Assembly: GCA_012932865.1 (NCBI GenBank)
Contig: SAXG01000008.1
Location: 1 to 64,000 of the forward strand
DNA length: 64,000 nucleotides
Source of the DNA: Amylostereum areolatum
Lineage: Eukaryota; Basidiomycota; Agaricomycetes; Russulales; Stereaceae
Direction of reading: 5' to 3'
The translations under genes and the position numbers were made by a program. The notes under the pieces were generated by a model, which saw only the letters and a program-made list of their open reading frames with translations, was not told the DNA's origin and did not search any database. Shown piece by piece: positions 1-11,373 of this stretch (within the stretch, counting starts at the first letter, position 1; the number at the start of each line of letters is the position of its first letter).

Positions 1-1395
1 TCTCCATCAATCAAACCAGACGAAGATATCTTCGGAACCAGAAGAGGAAGACAAGGAATCTATTCGGAAGACCCGAGAACTTCACACAATGGAGACGCCA
101 CCCCTAGCTCAGTACCCAACCCCGCCACCGCACTTGCAATGTCCCCCCTGGAGAGACTATGTACCCGCCAGACGCCTGCACTCCAACACCAGCCGATCCC
201 ACGAAACCGAGACATAGACTCGATTCCCCATAGACTTGGCATGGCCGATCCAGTAGGATGGAGAACGATCACCACGATCACCATCGATTTCCGACCGATC
301 AGACGATAATAAGAAAGGGAAAGGAGTTCAGGATTACGTATTCGGAAGAGGAGCAACCGCGGATCTTCCAAAAAGATCGAGATACCCACCAGGGAATTCC
401 CCACCGAGAGGAACAGGACAACTGGATCAAAGCCCGACGACAGGATAAAGGATTCAAGCTAAACACATTAGGAGTATACGACGGAAGGGATCGGGCAAAG
501 CAGCAAGTTCGTAGAACAATGCGTACTTTCGCTTCATAGCATTCCCCAACGCATATGCTGCCAACATGCGCCAGATACCTTCGTGCTCTCACATCTCACC
601 GATGGACCTGCCCTTCACTGGGCGTCCCTTCTAATAAGCAAAATCGATAAGATACGAGATCACGGCCTAGATCCAGAAGTGGTACCTTCCATGGACGGCG
701 TTCCGCGACCACTTCTTAGAAACCTTGGAGAAATAGACCCCGGAAGAGACGCTAGATTAACATACAGCGCCTGGAACAAGGCACTATGGAACCAAAGATT
801 ACATCACGATCTTTAGAGACTATGCCATGGAAGCCGGCTACGATCATAAAGCATTGATCGACCAATTCAAGAGAGGACTGCGCAACGATATCGTAGTCGA
901 GATTCTCAAGAGAGATCACATCTCGAACGATATTGACGAATGGTATGAACTCGCATTGCGCATCATAATAACTGGCGAGAAGCTCAAGCATTCCAACGAC
1001 ATTATACGAGACCAATGAACCCGACAGCGATCTCACTCACCCTCCTATACAAGAAACCACAGACGTACGTTCCATTCCGAAGAGGGAACGAAATAAAGGG
1101 AATGTTACCACCGCCAGGGCCGCTCAGACCGGAAACAATAACCGAAACTTCAGACGCCTTACCCCAAGAACGTACCGAACTCCAGAAATCAGGATCATGC
1201 TTCTATTGCCGGAAGCTAGGACACATCTCCAGGAACTGCCCAGAGAAATGTACACAAACGACGATCAATGCACGAACAACGAATCTAACAGAAGAAGAAT
1301 CCCCGATTGATCAGATCACCAAGCTTGTGAACAAGATGGACAGTGAAACGTTCGCACGCACTGCCAACATGTTCAAAGACAATCAGGGTTTTTGA
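1..1395 (+). pseudogene. Element A gag, degenerate, 5' end off-window
   Basis: These are remnants of the structural Gag polyprotein, spread over all three frames. A Pro-rich N-terminal part (about 90-240) aligns by eye with the same region of element B. Blocks around 583-1018 match the capsid part of retrotransposon Gag, including a stretch ending KRGLRNDIVVEI. The last open block (1015-1395) ends in a CCHC zinc knuckle, C-x2-C-x4-H-x4-C, at 1198-1239, followed by a short tail to the TGA at 1393-1395. The frame breaks are small indels relative to B. Gag would form the cytoplasmic particle. This copy cannot give an intact protein. Confidence 0.8.
1386..1395 (+). promoter_or_regulatory. Gag/Pol -1 frameshift motif GGGTTTTTGA (element A)
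   Basis: The gag frame reads GGT TTT TGA, preceded by G, so GGGTTTT has the X-XXY-YYZ form of a -1 slippery heptamer with the gag stop directly after it. The pol frame opens at the overlapping TTG. The same ten bases occur at the gag/pol junctions of B, C and C2. Function is inferred from frame and conservation. Confidence 0.6.
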
Positions 1396-3811
1396 ATCGT
1401 CCTTCAACCGCGGCTGTGAAAGGACACAGACAATGAACTTTTCAAATCAATCTCCTGTGCAGGAAACAGGAGATGACGTAAATAGAACAGTGTATATAAG
1501 GTCATACCAAGATGGAGCAACGCACGCTCCATCAATTCATATACCTGTTATGTTTCATGGAAAGTTCCGTAAAGCTGCAGCAAAAGCGCTATTGGACAGC
1601 GGAGCAAGCAGCACTCTGATCCATCCAGATTTCGTACGAAAACACAAGATAATCTGATCCAGCTTAAGAACCGATACCGATATACAACGTCGACGGATCT
1701 CGAAAACTCTGGAGAGATCAAACAGAAGGTATACCTTCCGATGACGATGAAAGGAATCAACGGAGAAATTCACCGCGAAAGCCTAGGACTATTCGTCACA
1801 GCCCTAGGAGGAGACAAAGTAATCTTAGGAACCCCTGGCTTAAAAAACACAACCCTAGCATCGATTGGAGAAAAGACAGATTACACTACAGACATGTCCA
1901 GGACGTGCTCCACTACGAGTAAACAATGACCGTCCAAGGAAAGGACGAACCCTTTCTACCATCATTCGAAGAACAGAAGGCAAACCATCACGCAATGATA
2001 GAGGAACAAGAAGATTCCAAAATCGATTCCGATCTCATCGAGATCAAGACGATCAGAACGTTCTATGGGAAAACTAACATAGAAGCAATACCAGTTGCAG
2101 AAGAAACGAACGAAACCAGTACCTGGATAACCGCGAGAGCAACTAAAGCACAAGAACTCGCAGAAAGGGCAGCCATGGGAGAGAAGAAGAAGACACTCGA
2201 TGAGATGATTCCACTCAGCTACAAACAGTACAAAAGGTATTTGAAAAGAAAGCGTCGGAACGCTTCCCAATCAGTAGACCTTGGGATCATGCGATAGACC
2301 TGACCAAAGGATGGAAACCTCGAAATTGCAAATTGATCCGATGACGGTGCCAGAACGAAAGGAATTAGACACGTTTGTAGATGAACATCTACGAAAAGGA
2401 TACATCCGAGAATCAAAATCAGAGATATCGTCGCCCTTCTTTTTCATCAAAAAAAGATGGATCTCTTCGACCAGTACAGGACTATCGTTATCTCAACTCC
2501 ATCACGGTAAAAAACGAATACCCGATCCCACTCATCTCAGATCTCATCGACAAACTCAAAATGCTAAGATCTTCTCAAAGCTCGATCTCCGATGGGGATA
2601 CAACAATGTTCGAATCAAAGAAGGAGATCAATGGAAAGCCGCGTTCAAAACGAACAGAGGCCTGTTCGAACCAATGGTGATGTTCTTCGGACTAACCAAA
2701 TCGCCCGCAACATTCCAAGCAATGATGAACGCACTATTCAAGGGATTAATAGACACGGGAAAGGTAGTGGTATACATGGACAATATATTGATATTCACAG
2801 AAACACTCGACGAACATAGAAGACTGATGAGAGAAGCCCTTCAGATCTGGAACGGAACGATCTGTTCCTGAAACCAGAAAAGTGCTTCTTCAAACAATCA
2901 TCAATCGAGTACCTAGGGGTGATAATCACGCATAACAAGGTACAGATGGACCCGATCAAGGTTCAAGGACTATCGGAATGGCCTACACCGAGGAAAGTAA
3001 AGAAGTCCAATCGTTCCTCGGATTTGGAAACTTCTATCGACGTTTCATCAAAGATTATTCTAAGATCGCAAGACCACTATTCCAACTCACGAAGAAGGAC
3101 CATGACTGGAACTGGACGACCGAGTGTGAAAACACCTTCAACAGACTGAAACACAAGTTCACGTCGTCCCCAGTCTTAATTATGCCTGACGAGAACAAAC
3201 CATTTCGTATAGAAAGCGATGCCTCAGACTTCGCGTACGGAGCATCCTATCACAACCGGATGAAACCGAAAGATGGCATCCGGTCGCGTATCTGTCCAAA
3301 TCACTGTCGCCGGCGGAACAGAACTACGAGATATACGACAAAGAACTTCTAGGAGTGATGAAAGCCCTCGAACACTGGCGACACTATCTAGAAGGAGCGA
3401 ACTACAAGATTGAAATCTGGACAGACCACAAAAATCTAGAATATTTTACAACAGCTCAAAAACTCAATCGACGACAGGCACGATGGAGCTTGTACCTATC
3501 CCGCTTCGACTACACCCTGGTGCACAAACCAGGAAGTACAAATAAAGCGGACGGACTTTCTAGAAGATCAGATCATAAAGAAGATATCCCAGACAACGAT
3601 GACGAATTCTACTCCACCCCTTTATATTCAAGGCTAGAGCCACTGGAAGGGGAGCAGTAGAAGCGATCGGAGACAAAGAACTTCTCAGAGAACTAAGGAA
3701 CTTCTCACACCTAGATGATGAAGTTTGGACAGCACTCGATACGATCAAAAGATCGGGACCACGTACCCTCGCAAAAGGAATCGAAGATTGGAACTTCGAG
3801 AACGATCTGAT
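1392..3811 (+). pseudogene. Element A pol, part 1: protease, RT, RNase H, start of integrase
   Basis: The aspartic protease motif (LLDSGAS) lies near 1590-1610 and is followed within 60 bp by a frame break. RT blocks run from about 2290 to 2870 in two alternating frames. The catalytic box reads Y-M-D-N at 2773-2784, where B, D and F have YMDD and C has YLDD, so the second catalytic Asp is lost (GAC to AAT). RNase H spans about 3200-3640 with another frameshift near 3240. Integrase begins after 3660 and is cut at 3811 by element B. The coding order PR-RT-RH-IN is that of Ty3/gypsy. Multiple indels plus the RT change make it inactive. Confidence 0.88.
3807..3811. repeat. Target-site duplication CTGAT, left side of element B
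   Basis: CTGAT at 3807-3811 is repeated at 13998-14002, directly flanking the TG...CA ends of element B. The uninterrupted integrase sequence in B itself (minus strand, near 8940) carries one copy, which confirms the insertion point. Confidence 0.95.
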
Positions 3812-4360
3812 TGTTAAGGACGGTCCTTATCACGTGACAAGCGGCTCAGGCTACAGTACTCGTGTGGATGAGAGGTGGGATCAGGTGATCCAGACGTCTC
3901 GGCTTATACGAAGTTAGAGGTCGATAAGCGAAGCAGTAAGTCTTCACAGAAGACTTAGGCGAGCTTTCGACTTAGTTACTTTATGCTCTCTTTAGTAGTG
4001 TTAAGAGGAGGTTCTATTTAGAACAGTCCTGTATTTACAAAGAGAACGAGCTGAGGAATAGCTCGTTCGTTGAGCCTCCTTTTATATGAAAGGAGATCAA
4101 GTAAATAAATGTACATAAAGCAACGATCATATCAAGTACTACGGGGACGCGACTGTGGCACCGTCGTGGCTATGTTGTCGACATGTCGACGAACAGTGGC
4201 ACTGCCGGAGCTGTGTTGTCGAGATGCCGACGAGCTGTGGCGCGGTCGTGGCTATATCGTCGGGACGGTTACGAGCTGGGGCACAGTCGTAATCCGTCGT
4301 TTAGCGACGTCCTTCCGAATAAGGTAAGGGAAAATGAGATACCTTATTGGAGTTGTAACA
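3812..4360 (-). repeat. 3' LTR of element B
   Basis: 549 bp. Read on the minus strand it starts TGTTACAACTC and ends CCTTAACA. The coding-side neighbour (4361-4376 read backwards) is a purine-rich tract AGAGAGGGGGATAG, the expected plus-strand primer. The LTR holds a TATA-like box near 4083-4090 and diverged copies of the 41-bp U3 repeat seen in the H LTR. Confidence 0.92.
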
Positions 4361-4578
4361 CTATCCCCCTCTCTAGAGTCGACGTCTCGTCGATTTGCGA
4401 ATCGAATGGGTTCCATGGGAAGTTCTTGAACACGTTCGTTCGGCGCCATCGGTGGATGAAGATTATTGATGTGAGGGCGGTAAGGGCGGTAAGTCACGAT
4501 CACACTTATGACGATGACGATTGATCGTGGAGTGGTCGCGGCGAACATTGTGAGATCGGGTGATTGAGTGGGCTGCAT
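4252..4578 (-). pseudogene. Element B ORF4: small membrane protein, damaged
   Basis: A 108-codon frame homologous to A ORF4. The N-terminus (MQPTQSPDL) and the tail (DVDSREGDSVTT, then RKDVAK and TTVPQLVTVPT) match A well. The middle starts as a hydrophobic helix (SIVIVISVIV) but then becomes polar, consistent with a local frameshift through the membrane segment. The frame crosses the polypurine tract and ends inside the 3' LTR, as in A. A decayed TATA-like stretch lies about 40 bp upstream. The conserved ends argue that this was a real gene. Confidence 0.65.
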
Positions 4579-4682
4579 CGTGTTTTCTGATTTTTCTTAT
4601 TTTGACGTTCACTCTTCTTATGTTCGCTCAAAATCGGGCGATAGAATTCTATTCTACCGCTTCAACCACGACTCCACTACCT

Positions 4683-5042
4683 TCATATCCTCTCCTCCCC
4701 GTCCATCGTGGGAGATCCCAACCTATGCCCTATCCTCGCCATCATGATGGGGTCGTCGGGGTCTCTGAACCGGGGCTCATGCCTCTTGAAGAGTCCTTTG
4801 ATGCCGCACCTCCCCTTCGATTCCTGCAGCGCTTCGTCGAGGCTTCTCGGCCTCTTCAGGGCGCGAGCGACGTCCGGATGGCTTAGGAGCTCCGTGACTC
4901 GCTTGAGATGACGAAGGAGTTCTTCGTCGCGTGGGTCGGGCGTGGGAGTACGCGAAGGAATGGGCGAGGGAGGAGGAGTGGCAGGAGGAGTGGTGTCGAC
5001 GGTGGAGAGGTTGCGTGAGGACGGGGTGAGAGTAGAAGACAT
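4683..5042 (-). CDS. Element B ORF3: small basic protein of unknown function
   Basis: 119 codons starting MSSTL. It has a Ser/Thr/Pro-rich first third, then a charged helical block (DEELLRHLKRVTELL), then a basic tail with the motifs KRPRSLDE, ESKGR.GIKGLF and ARIGHRLG. It aligns with A ORF3 along its whole length, apart from an early end at the C-terminus. The ATG is 70-80 bp downstream of a TATA-like TTTTTATC (minus-strand GATAAAAA, 5119-5126), conserved in A. I recognise no domain. A nucleic-acid-binding or assembly role is only a guess from charge. Confidence 0.65.
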   Translation of the reverse strand: MSSTLTPSSRNLSTVDTTPPATPPPSPIPSRTPTPDPRDEELLRHLKRVTELLSHPDVARALKRPRSLDEALQESKGRCGIKGLFKRHEPRFRDPDDPIMMARIGHRLGSPTMDGEERI

Positions 5043-5118
5043 TTTTTGGTAGGTTTGGGTGGTACGAGTGGGTTTTGTTAGACAGTGTCTGAGGATGTTG
5101 TTGTCGCTGTGGCTTTCC

Positions 5119-5126
5119 TTTTTATC
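5119..5126 (-). promoter_or_regulatory. TATA-like box upstream of B ORF3
   Basis: GATAAAAA on the minus strand about 77 bp before the ORF3 ATG. The flanking sequence (AGGAAAGCCACA downstream) is conserved with A at 17822 although the intergenic region is otherwise diverged. This is a candidate core promoter for an internal mRNA. Confidence 0.45.
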
Positions 5127-5449
5127 CTTACGATGTGAGAGGCAATGATGTAATCATTGCGTTCAATCGTAAGCAGGGGTTCGTACATAATAAAAAACGA
5201 GTCATAAGCGAGCGATGCGTCCAGCGCGTCGCGGGGAGAATGCCAAGCGTTCGCCTTCCTCACAGCGATAGAGACCGGTATAGTAGAGAAGTCCGAGGAG
5301 AATATGCGTGCGGATGAGGGCGCAGTCCATGATCAGTCCGAGGAGTATCGTAGCGGGAAATCGTAAAGGCGGGATGATAGGAACAAGATGGAAACGTAAA
5401 TGATGATGATGTAAAGTCCGAGTGCGTATGAGTAAAGTTCGTCCGTGCG

Positions 5450-7430
5450 CTTACCAGGTCTCCGGCCAGTGAACCTTCGACTCCTCCGCTTCCTGCAAGT
5501 CCCAATCTTCTTTCTTCCAGAAGAGATCGTCGACGCGCCAGGAGTGATTGAAGCGCGAGGGGGGTTCTTGCTGAGTGCGGAGCATGGCGTCCTCCCAGTA
5601 CAACCACTGTTCAGTGGCGTGCTGGGCGGCTTCGTGCGTCAGGCTCTCGCGTCGCGTGAGGAATCCCAGCTGTCGGTGGCGCGGGCGGTAGCGTCGGTAC
5701 GTCGGAGGTGGGGGTGGGACATCAGTGTTCCTGGACCGTAACTGATATCCGGACGGTCCGGGCGAGGGTGAGGGGAAGAGTCTGTGGTCGAAGGGGATGG
5801 TAGGACCGAGATTGGGGGAAGTGAGGGGGAGCGTTCTTGCGACGGGGGCAGTCTCGGCGGAGATGGCCTCGCTTGCCGCATTTCCAGCAGCGTTTCCGCG
5901 GCTTCGAGGGAATCGCGTCCCACTCTTCCTGCGTCCACGTGGTCGGTCGTTGCTCCATGGGTCCGAGGGATTCTCGGCTGCTTCCTTCGTCTGTCGTCCT
6001 TCTCCGATCTGTCCGTCGAGCTGTCCGATTCGTCCGCTGAACTGTCCGACTCGTCCGTTAGGTTGAGTTCCTGTCTCCTGCGAGCGCGCTCTTCCATCAT
6101 CCGATCGACTATCTCTTGAGTTCTCTGAAGTTCTTCCTCACCCGATGCATCGGGGAGTCTGAACTCTCTGATCCGCTTGACTGGTCTTCCGTTGGGCTCG
6201 AGAATCATGTTTACGTCGCTGTGCGGTGACTCGGGGATCCTGGGCGGGATTCGAGCGTGTCGGGGTGCGGACGTGGAATGAGGGATAAGGGGCGTGGTTT
6301 CCGTGCCAAGGCATGGGAGTGTCGCTAGCAGATAGTGGGAATGGAGTTGGCGTTCTATGCACGGCGGGCAGCTGAGGAGGTGTCCTAGGTACCGGTCGCG
6401 GACTGCTGGCCGGTCGTCCGGTTGATTGTCCGGGCTCTGGAACCAGGGACTGTCCCGATAGCTCTCTTGGCAGGGGCTGTCTGAACTGCTCTCCGGGTAA
6501 TCCGTTTCTAGCGACGGGAGGCTGGACGGGGTTAAGCTGGGTGATGCCGGGGATGGGTAAGGATCCTGGTGGCGTGGGGCGGTGACGGGTCGTGGAGGGG
6601 CGTTAGGAAGGAACGGGGGTCTGGTGAGGGCGGATGCGATGGGATCGGGTCGAACAGTGTAGCCCGGGGAGATGTGATGTCCATGGAAGATAGGTCGATG
6701 TCGGGGCCTTCCTTTGAAGACATATGGGGAACTCCGTAGTTTCCATTCGTCTTCGGAGGATTTCTCCTTCGTAGGCGGCGGAAGGTGTGTCTTTCCCAGT
6801 TAGCCAGTTACTCTGAGTCCGACTTCAGTGAGGAACTTCGGAGTTCTGCGACGTTGAGTATAGCCGCTGCGCTAGCTTCCTGAATCGTCGAAGGAGCTTG
6901 ACCTCTCGTTCCTCCATTTCGGTCGAGAGCGTCAGGTACCTCAAGTCCAGCTGGTGGAGTTCTTCGTCGAGCATCTTGTTGTGGTCTTCCAGGATGCCCT
7001 GGACGTCGGCCGACTCCCTCCTGAGGTCGTCGATCCGCTGCTGGCCTGTTCGATCGCTACTCCGGCTATCATGTGGGCTATTGATTCTCGAGTATCGGGG
7101 AATCGGGTGTTGGGACTTCCGTCTCCGGGCCACGGGGATTGCATTAGCACCTGTGAGGAATCCGGGTGCTTCAGTTAGGGTTCTTCTGTGTGCTTCTAAT
7201 CGGCTTACCCCTTGCTCTTCCGTCTGTTCTTCCGTCTGGTCCTGACCTAGACGGAGAGGTACTGACTTAATTGCAAGATTGCTGCCGATCGAGCGATGAA
7301 GCAGTCTCCGCAGAGGGCGCGTTCCTGTTGAGAGTGGTGCTCGTTGCAGACGAGGCGGAGGTGGTCGACATTGTTGATGAGACGGTCGATTGGTGAGGAA
7401 GTGTTGGTTGCGTTTGGGGTGGTGGACATT
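5450..7430 (-). pseudogene. Element B ORF2: coiled-coil/zinc-knuckle protein, frameshifted
   Basis: Homologue of A ORF2 lying just downstream of pol. The start MSTTPN (ATG at 7427-7429) leads into a Cys/His cluster (C-x2-HH ... CGDC). A coiled coil follows (LDLRYLTLSTEMEEREVKLLRRFRKL, about 6850-7000), then a Ser/Pro-rich linker and an acidic D-E-S repeat. After these come WTQEEWDAIP, a CCHC knuckle (C-x2-C-x4-H-x4-C at 5848-5889) and a C-terminus ending VHWPETW. At least three frame changes are needed to read it through. The order of blocks is identical to A, which is why I treat it as a gene relic. Confidence 0.75.
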
Positions 7431-7458
7431 GGTGATCTGTCTTGTTGAACCCGTAGGG

Positions 7459-7466
7459 TTTTTATC
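7459..7466 (-). promoter_or_regulatory. TATA-like box upstream of B ORF2
   Basis: GATAAAAA on the minus strand about 30 bp before the ORF2 ATG (7427-7429). The block GGGATAAAAACCCTA and the sequence up to CACCAATGTCC are nearly identical in A (15486-15530). Confidence 0.45.
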
Positions 7467-7559
7467 CCCCCCTTGTTGGCAGTGCATTCGCCTGAATGCC
7501 GTTGAGTCTCACTAATGTCTCACTTTCGTCTTGCGTTTCTTTCGTCTTGTTGGTCTTCG

Positions 7560-10500
7560 TTCTCTGCGTTGCGTCGGTTTCGTCGATCAGTGGTTTCTGT
7601 GTTGGTATCTTTGATTGGCTGTGGTGGCAACTTCGGTGCCTTGGGGTTATTCCGATGGAACTCTGCGATCGCATCTTTTGATCCTCGAGATTAGATGCTG
7701 GTTCCCATGTGTTACCGGAGTCTGGGTATCCTTTCCATTTTACGAAGTAATGTAGCGGTTCTGAATATCGTTTGTCTAATTTTGAGGCTATATTGTTTCT
7801 AGTTCGTAGAGTTCTTCATCGTTTACTAGTTCCGGAGGTGGTCTTTCGTAAGCTTCGCCGTATTGTTCTGTTTCTTTGAACGGAATCAACAATGCTGCGT
7901 GGAATACCGGATGTATTTTCCACTTCGTCGGTAGTTCTAGCGATAGGTTACTGGTCCTATTACTTTTTCGATTTTGAATGGGCCGAATCGTTTGGTGCTA
8001 GTTGTTTTCGGGTATACCGTGTTAAGGTTTTTTCCGTCTAACCATACTTGGTCGCCTGTTTGAGTTGATCTCTTAGCGTGAACGTTTGATCATGCTGCAT
8101 TTTCATCAATTTCAGCTATTTCCAGACTTGCTTCCGCGTTGTCCCATGCGTCCTTAAAGTTTTTATTCTTTCTTCGGCGGCCGTCGGTATTCGCGGATCG
8201 GTTGGTATTGCCGGGTTAAAACCGGTTGATACCCGTGTAGGAGTTCAATGGGGAAGCTTTCGTAGCTGAATGTTGCTTATATTGTGTGCAAATTCTGCTT
8301 TTGGTAGAGTTTTGCCCAATTCGTTTGATCTCCGTTGCAGAATGCTCGAAGATATTGTTCTAACTCTTGATTCACTCTTTCTGTTTCGCCATCCGTTTGG
8401 GGATGATACGCTGTACTGAGCGACGAGATAACTCCGAGGCTTTCGCAGATGGATTGGAATACTTTGGATGCGAATTGAGGGCCTCTGTCCGATATCATTC
8501 TTTTCCATAGTCCAAATCGTCTGTAAACATTGTCGATCAGAAGATCAGCTGTTTCTTCTGCGTTGATCGTCTTTAGGCACGGCGTGAATACTGCGGTTTT
8601 GGTGAACCTGTCGACGACTACGTTGATCGAATCGAATCCGTTGGAGATCGGAAGATCTGTAATAAATCTGATGTGATTGTTTCCCATGGTCGTTCTGGTA
8701 TTTCCGTAGGTTGTAATGGATGTTTTGCCGGATGCGTGACATTCTTTGTTGACTGGCATACGGGACATCCTTGAACATAACCTTTTACGAAGGAAATCAT
8801 CTTTGGCCACCAAAAGTTTCTTTGTACCAGCTCCAGAGTTTTCATTTCGCCTGGATGTCCAATCGTTTCTAGATCATGATGCGATTTTAGGATCATGCGT
8901 CTGAGTTCGAGATTCTGTGGCACATAGATCTTTCCTTTTCTGATGATCAGATCGTTCTCGAAGTTCCAATCTTCGATTCCTTTTGCGAGGGTGCGTGGTC
9001 CCGATCTTTTGATCGTATCTAACGCCGTCCAAACTTCATCATCTAGGTGTGAGAAGTTTCTTAGTTCTTTGAGAAGTTCTTTGTCTCCGACTGCTTCGAC
9101 TGTTCCTCTTCCGGTGGCTCTAGCCCTGAAAACCGAAGGGTGAAGCAGGATGCGGTCGTCGTTGTCTGGAATCTTCCTTATGATCTGGTCTTCTAGAAAG
9201 TCCATCTGCCTTGTTTGTACTTCCTGGTTTGTGTACCAAGGTGTAGTCGAAACGGGACAGATACAAGCTCCATCGTGCTTGTCGTCGATTGAGTTTCTGA
9301 GCTGTTGTGAAATATTCTAGATTTTTGATCTGTCCAGATTTCGACTTTGTGGTTCGCTCCTTCTAGATAGTGTCGCCAGTGTTCTAAGGCTTTCACTACT
9401 CCTAAGAGTTCTTTGTCGTATATCTCGTAATTTTGTTCCGCGGGAGATAGTGATTTGGATAGGTACGCGACCGGATGCCATCTTTCGATCTCATCTGGCT
9501 GCGATAGGATGGCTCCGTACGCAAAATCGGAGGCGTCACTCTCTATGCGGAATGGTTTGTTTTCATCGGGCATGATTAAGATTGGGGACGATGTGAATTC
9601 TCGTTTCAGTCTTTCGAAGGTACGTTCACATTCGGCCGTCCAGTTCCATTCGTGGTCTTTCTTTGTGAGCTGGAATAGGGGTCTGGCGATCTTGGAATAG
9701 TCTTTGATGAAGCGTCGATAGAAATTTCCAAATCCGAGGAATGATTGGACTTCTTTTACTTTCCTCGGTGTGGGCCATTCGGCTAGCCCTTGGACTTTGA
9801 CCGGATCCATCTGTACCTTGTTGTGCGTGATTATCACGCCTAGGTACTCGATCGATGGTTGTTCGAAGAAGCACTTCTCTGGTTTGAGGAATAGATCGTT
9901 CCGTTCTAGAAGTTGGAGGGCTTCTTTCATCAGTTTCTATGTTCGTCGAGTGTTTCTGTAAATATCAGTATGTCATCCATATAGACCACTACTTTTCCGG
10001 TGTCTATTAATTCTTTGAATAGTGCGTTCATCATTGCTTGGAATGTTGCGGGTGAGTTGGTTAGTCCGAAGAACATTACCATTGGTTCGAAAAGGCCTCT
10101 GTTTGTTTTGAACGCAGCTTTCCATTGATCTCCTTCTTTGATCCGAACATTGTTGTATCCCCATCGGAGATCGAGCTTTGAGAAGATCTTAGCGCCTTTA
10201 ATTTGTCGATGAGATCTGAGATGAGCGGTATCGGGTATTCATTTTTGACCGTGATCGAGTTAAGATAGCGATAGTCCTGTACTGGTCGAAGAGATCCATC
10301 TTTCTTCTTGATAAAGAAGAAGGGCGATGATATCTCTGATTTTGATTCTCGGATGTACCCTTTTCGTAGATGTTCGTCTATGAATGTGTCCAGTTCCTTC
10401 CGTTCTGGTACCGTCATTGGGTACACTTTGCAATTTCGAGGTTTCCATCCTTCAGTCAGGTCTATCGCGTGATCCCAAGGTCTGCTGATTGGAAGCGTTC

Positions 10501-11370
10501 CGACGCTTTCTTTTCGAATACCTTCTGATACTGTTTGTAACTAGACGGAATCATCTCATCGAGTGTCTTCTTCTTCTCTCCTATGGCCGCTCTTTCTGCG
10601 AGTTCTTGTGCCTTGGTTGCTCTTGCTGTTATCCAAATACCGGGTTCGTTTGCTTCTTTTGCAATCGGCATTGTTTCTACGTCAGTTTTTCCATGGAACG
10701 TTCTGACTATCCTGATATCGGCGAGATCGGAGTTGGATTCGGGGTCTTCTTGTTCTTCTATCGTTGCGTGATGGTTGATCTTCTGTTCTTCGAATGATTG
10801 TAGAGAGTGTTCGTCTTTTCCTTGGACGATCATTGTTTTACTGGTAGTGAGCACGTACCTGGACATGTTGTAGTGTAATCTGTCTCTTTCTCCAATCGAT
10901 ATGAGGATTGTGTTTCTTGAGCCAAGGGGTTCCTAAGATTACTTCGTCTCCTCCCAGGGCTGTGACGAACAATCCTAAGTTTTCGCGGTGAATTTCTCCG
11001 TTGATCCTTCCATCGTCATTGGAAGGTACACTTTCTGTTTGATCTCTCCTAGAGTGTTCCTAGATCCATCAACGTTATATCGGTATTGGCTTCTTCAGTT
11101 GGATCAGATTCATCTTGTGTTTTCGTACGAAATCTGGATGGATCAGGGTGCTGCTTGCTCCGCTATCTAGCAGTGCTTTGCGGCGGCTTTACGGAACTTT
11201 CCATGAAACGTAACAGGTATATGAATTGATGGAGCGTGCGTTGCTCCATCTTGGTATGACCTTATATACACTGTTCTATTTACGTCATCTCTCTGTTCCT
11301 GCACAGAACGATTTGAAAAGTTCATTGTCTGTGTCCTTTCAACAGCCGCGGTTGAAGGACGATTCAAAAA
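7560..11370 (-). pseudogene. Element B pol: PR-RT-RNase H-integrase-chromodomain, frameshifted
   Basis: The Pol polyprotein relic starts with TTG overlapping the gag TGA (11364-11366). The protease core is broken by a one-base deletion near 11170 compared with A. RT is open at 10076-10426 and contains a normal YMDD box at 9972-9983. RNase H (DASDFAYGAILSQPDE) and the RT thumb are open at 9193-9930. Integrase follows with the HHCC zinc domain near 8745-8870, the DD(35)E core at about 8370-8700 and a chromodomain near 7690-7860 ([16 protein letters not shown]). Because B still has YMDD while A has YMDN, the A mutation is private to A. Several frameshifts make B inactive. Confidence 0.88.
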
Positions 11371-11373
11371 CCC
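11364..11373 (-). promoter_or_regulatory. Gag/Pol -1 frameshift motif GGGTTTTTGA (element B)
   Basis: Same ten bases and same frame relation as in A, C and C2, read on the minus strand. The gag stop is the TGA inside the motif. Confidence 0.6.

Noticed and set aside
3812..4360. TATA-containing segment after A pol as a host promoter
   Set aside because: It is the 3' LTR of B, with TG/CA ends, an exact partner at 13454-13997 and a 5-bp duplication.
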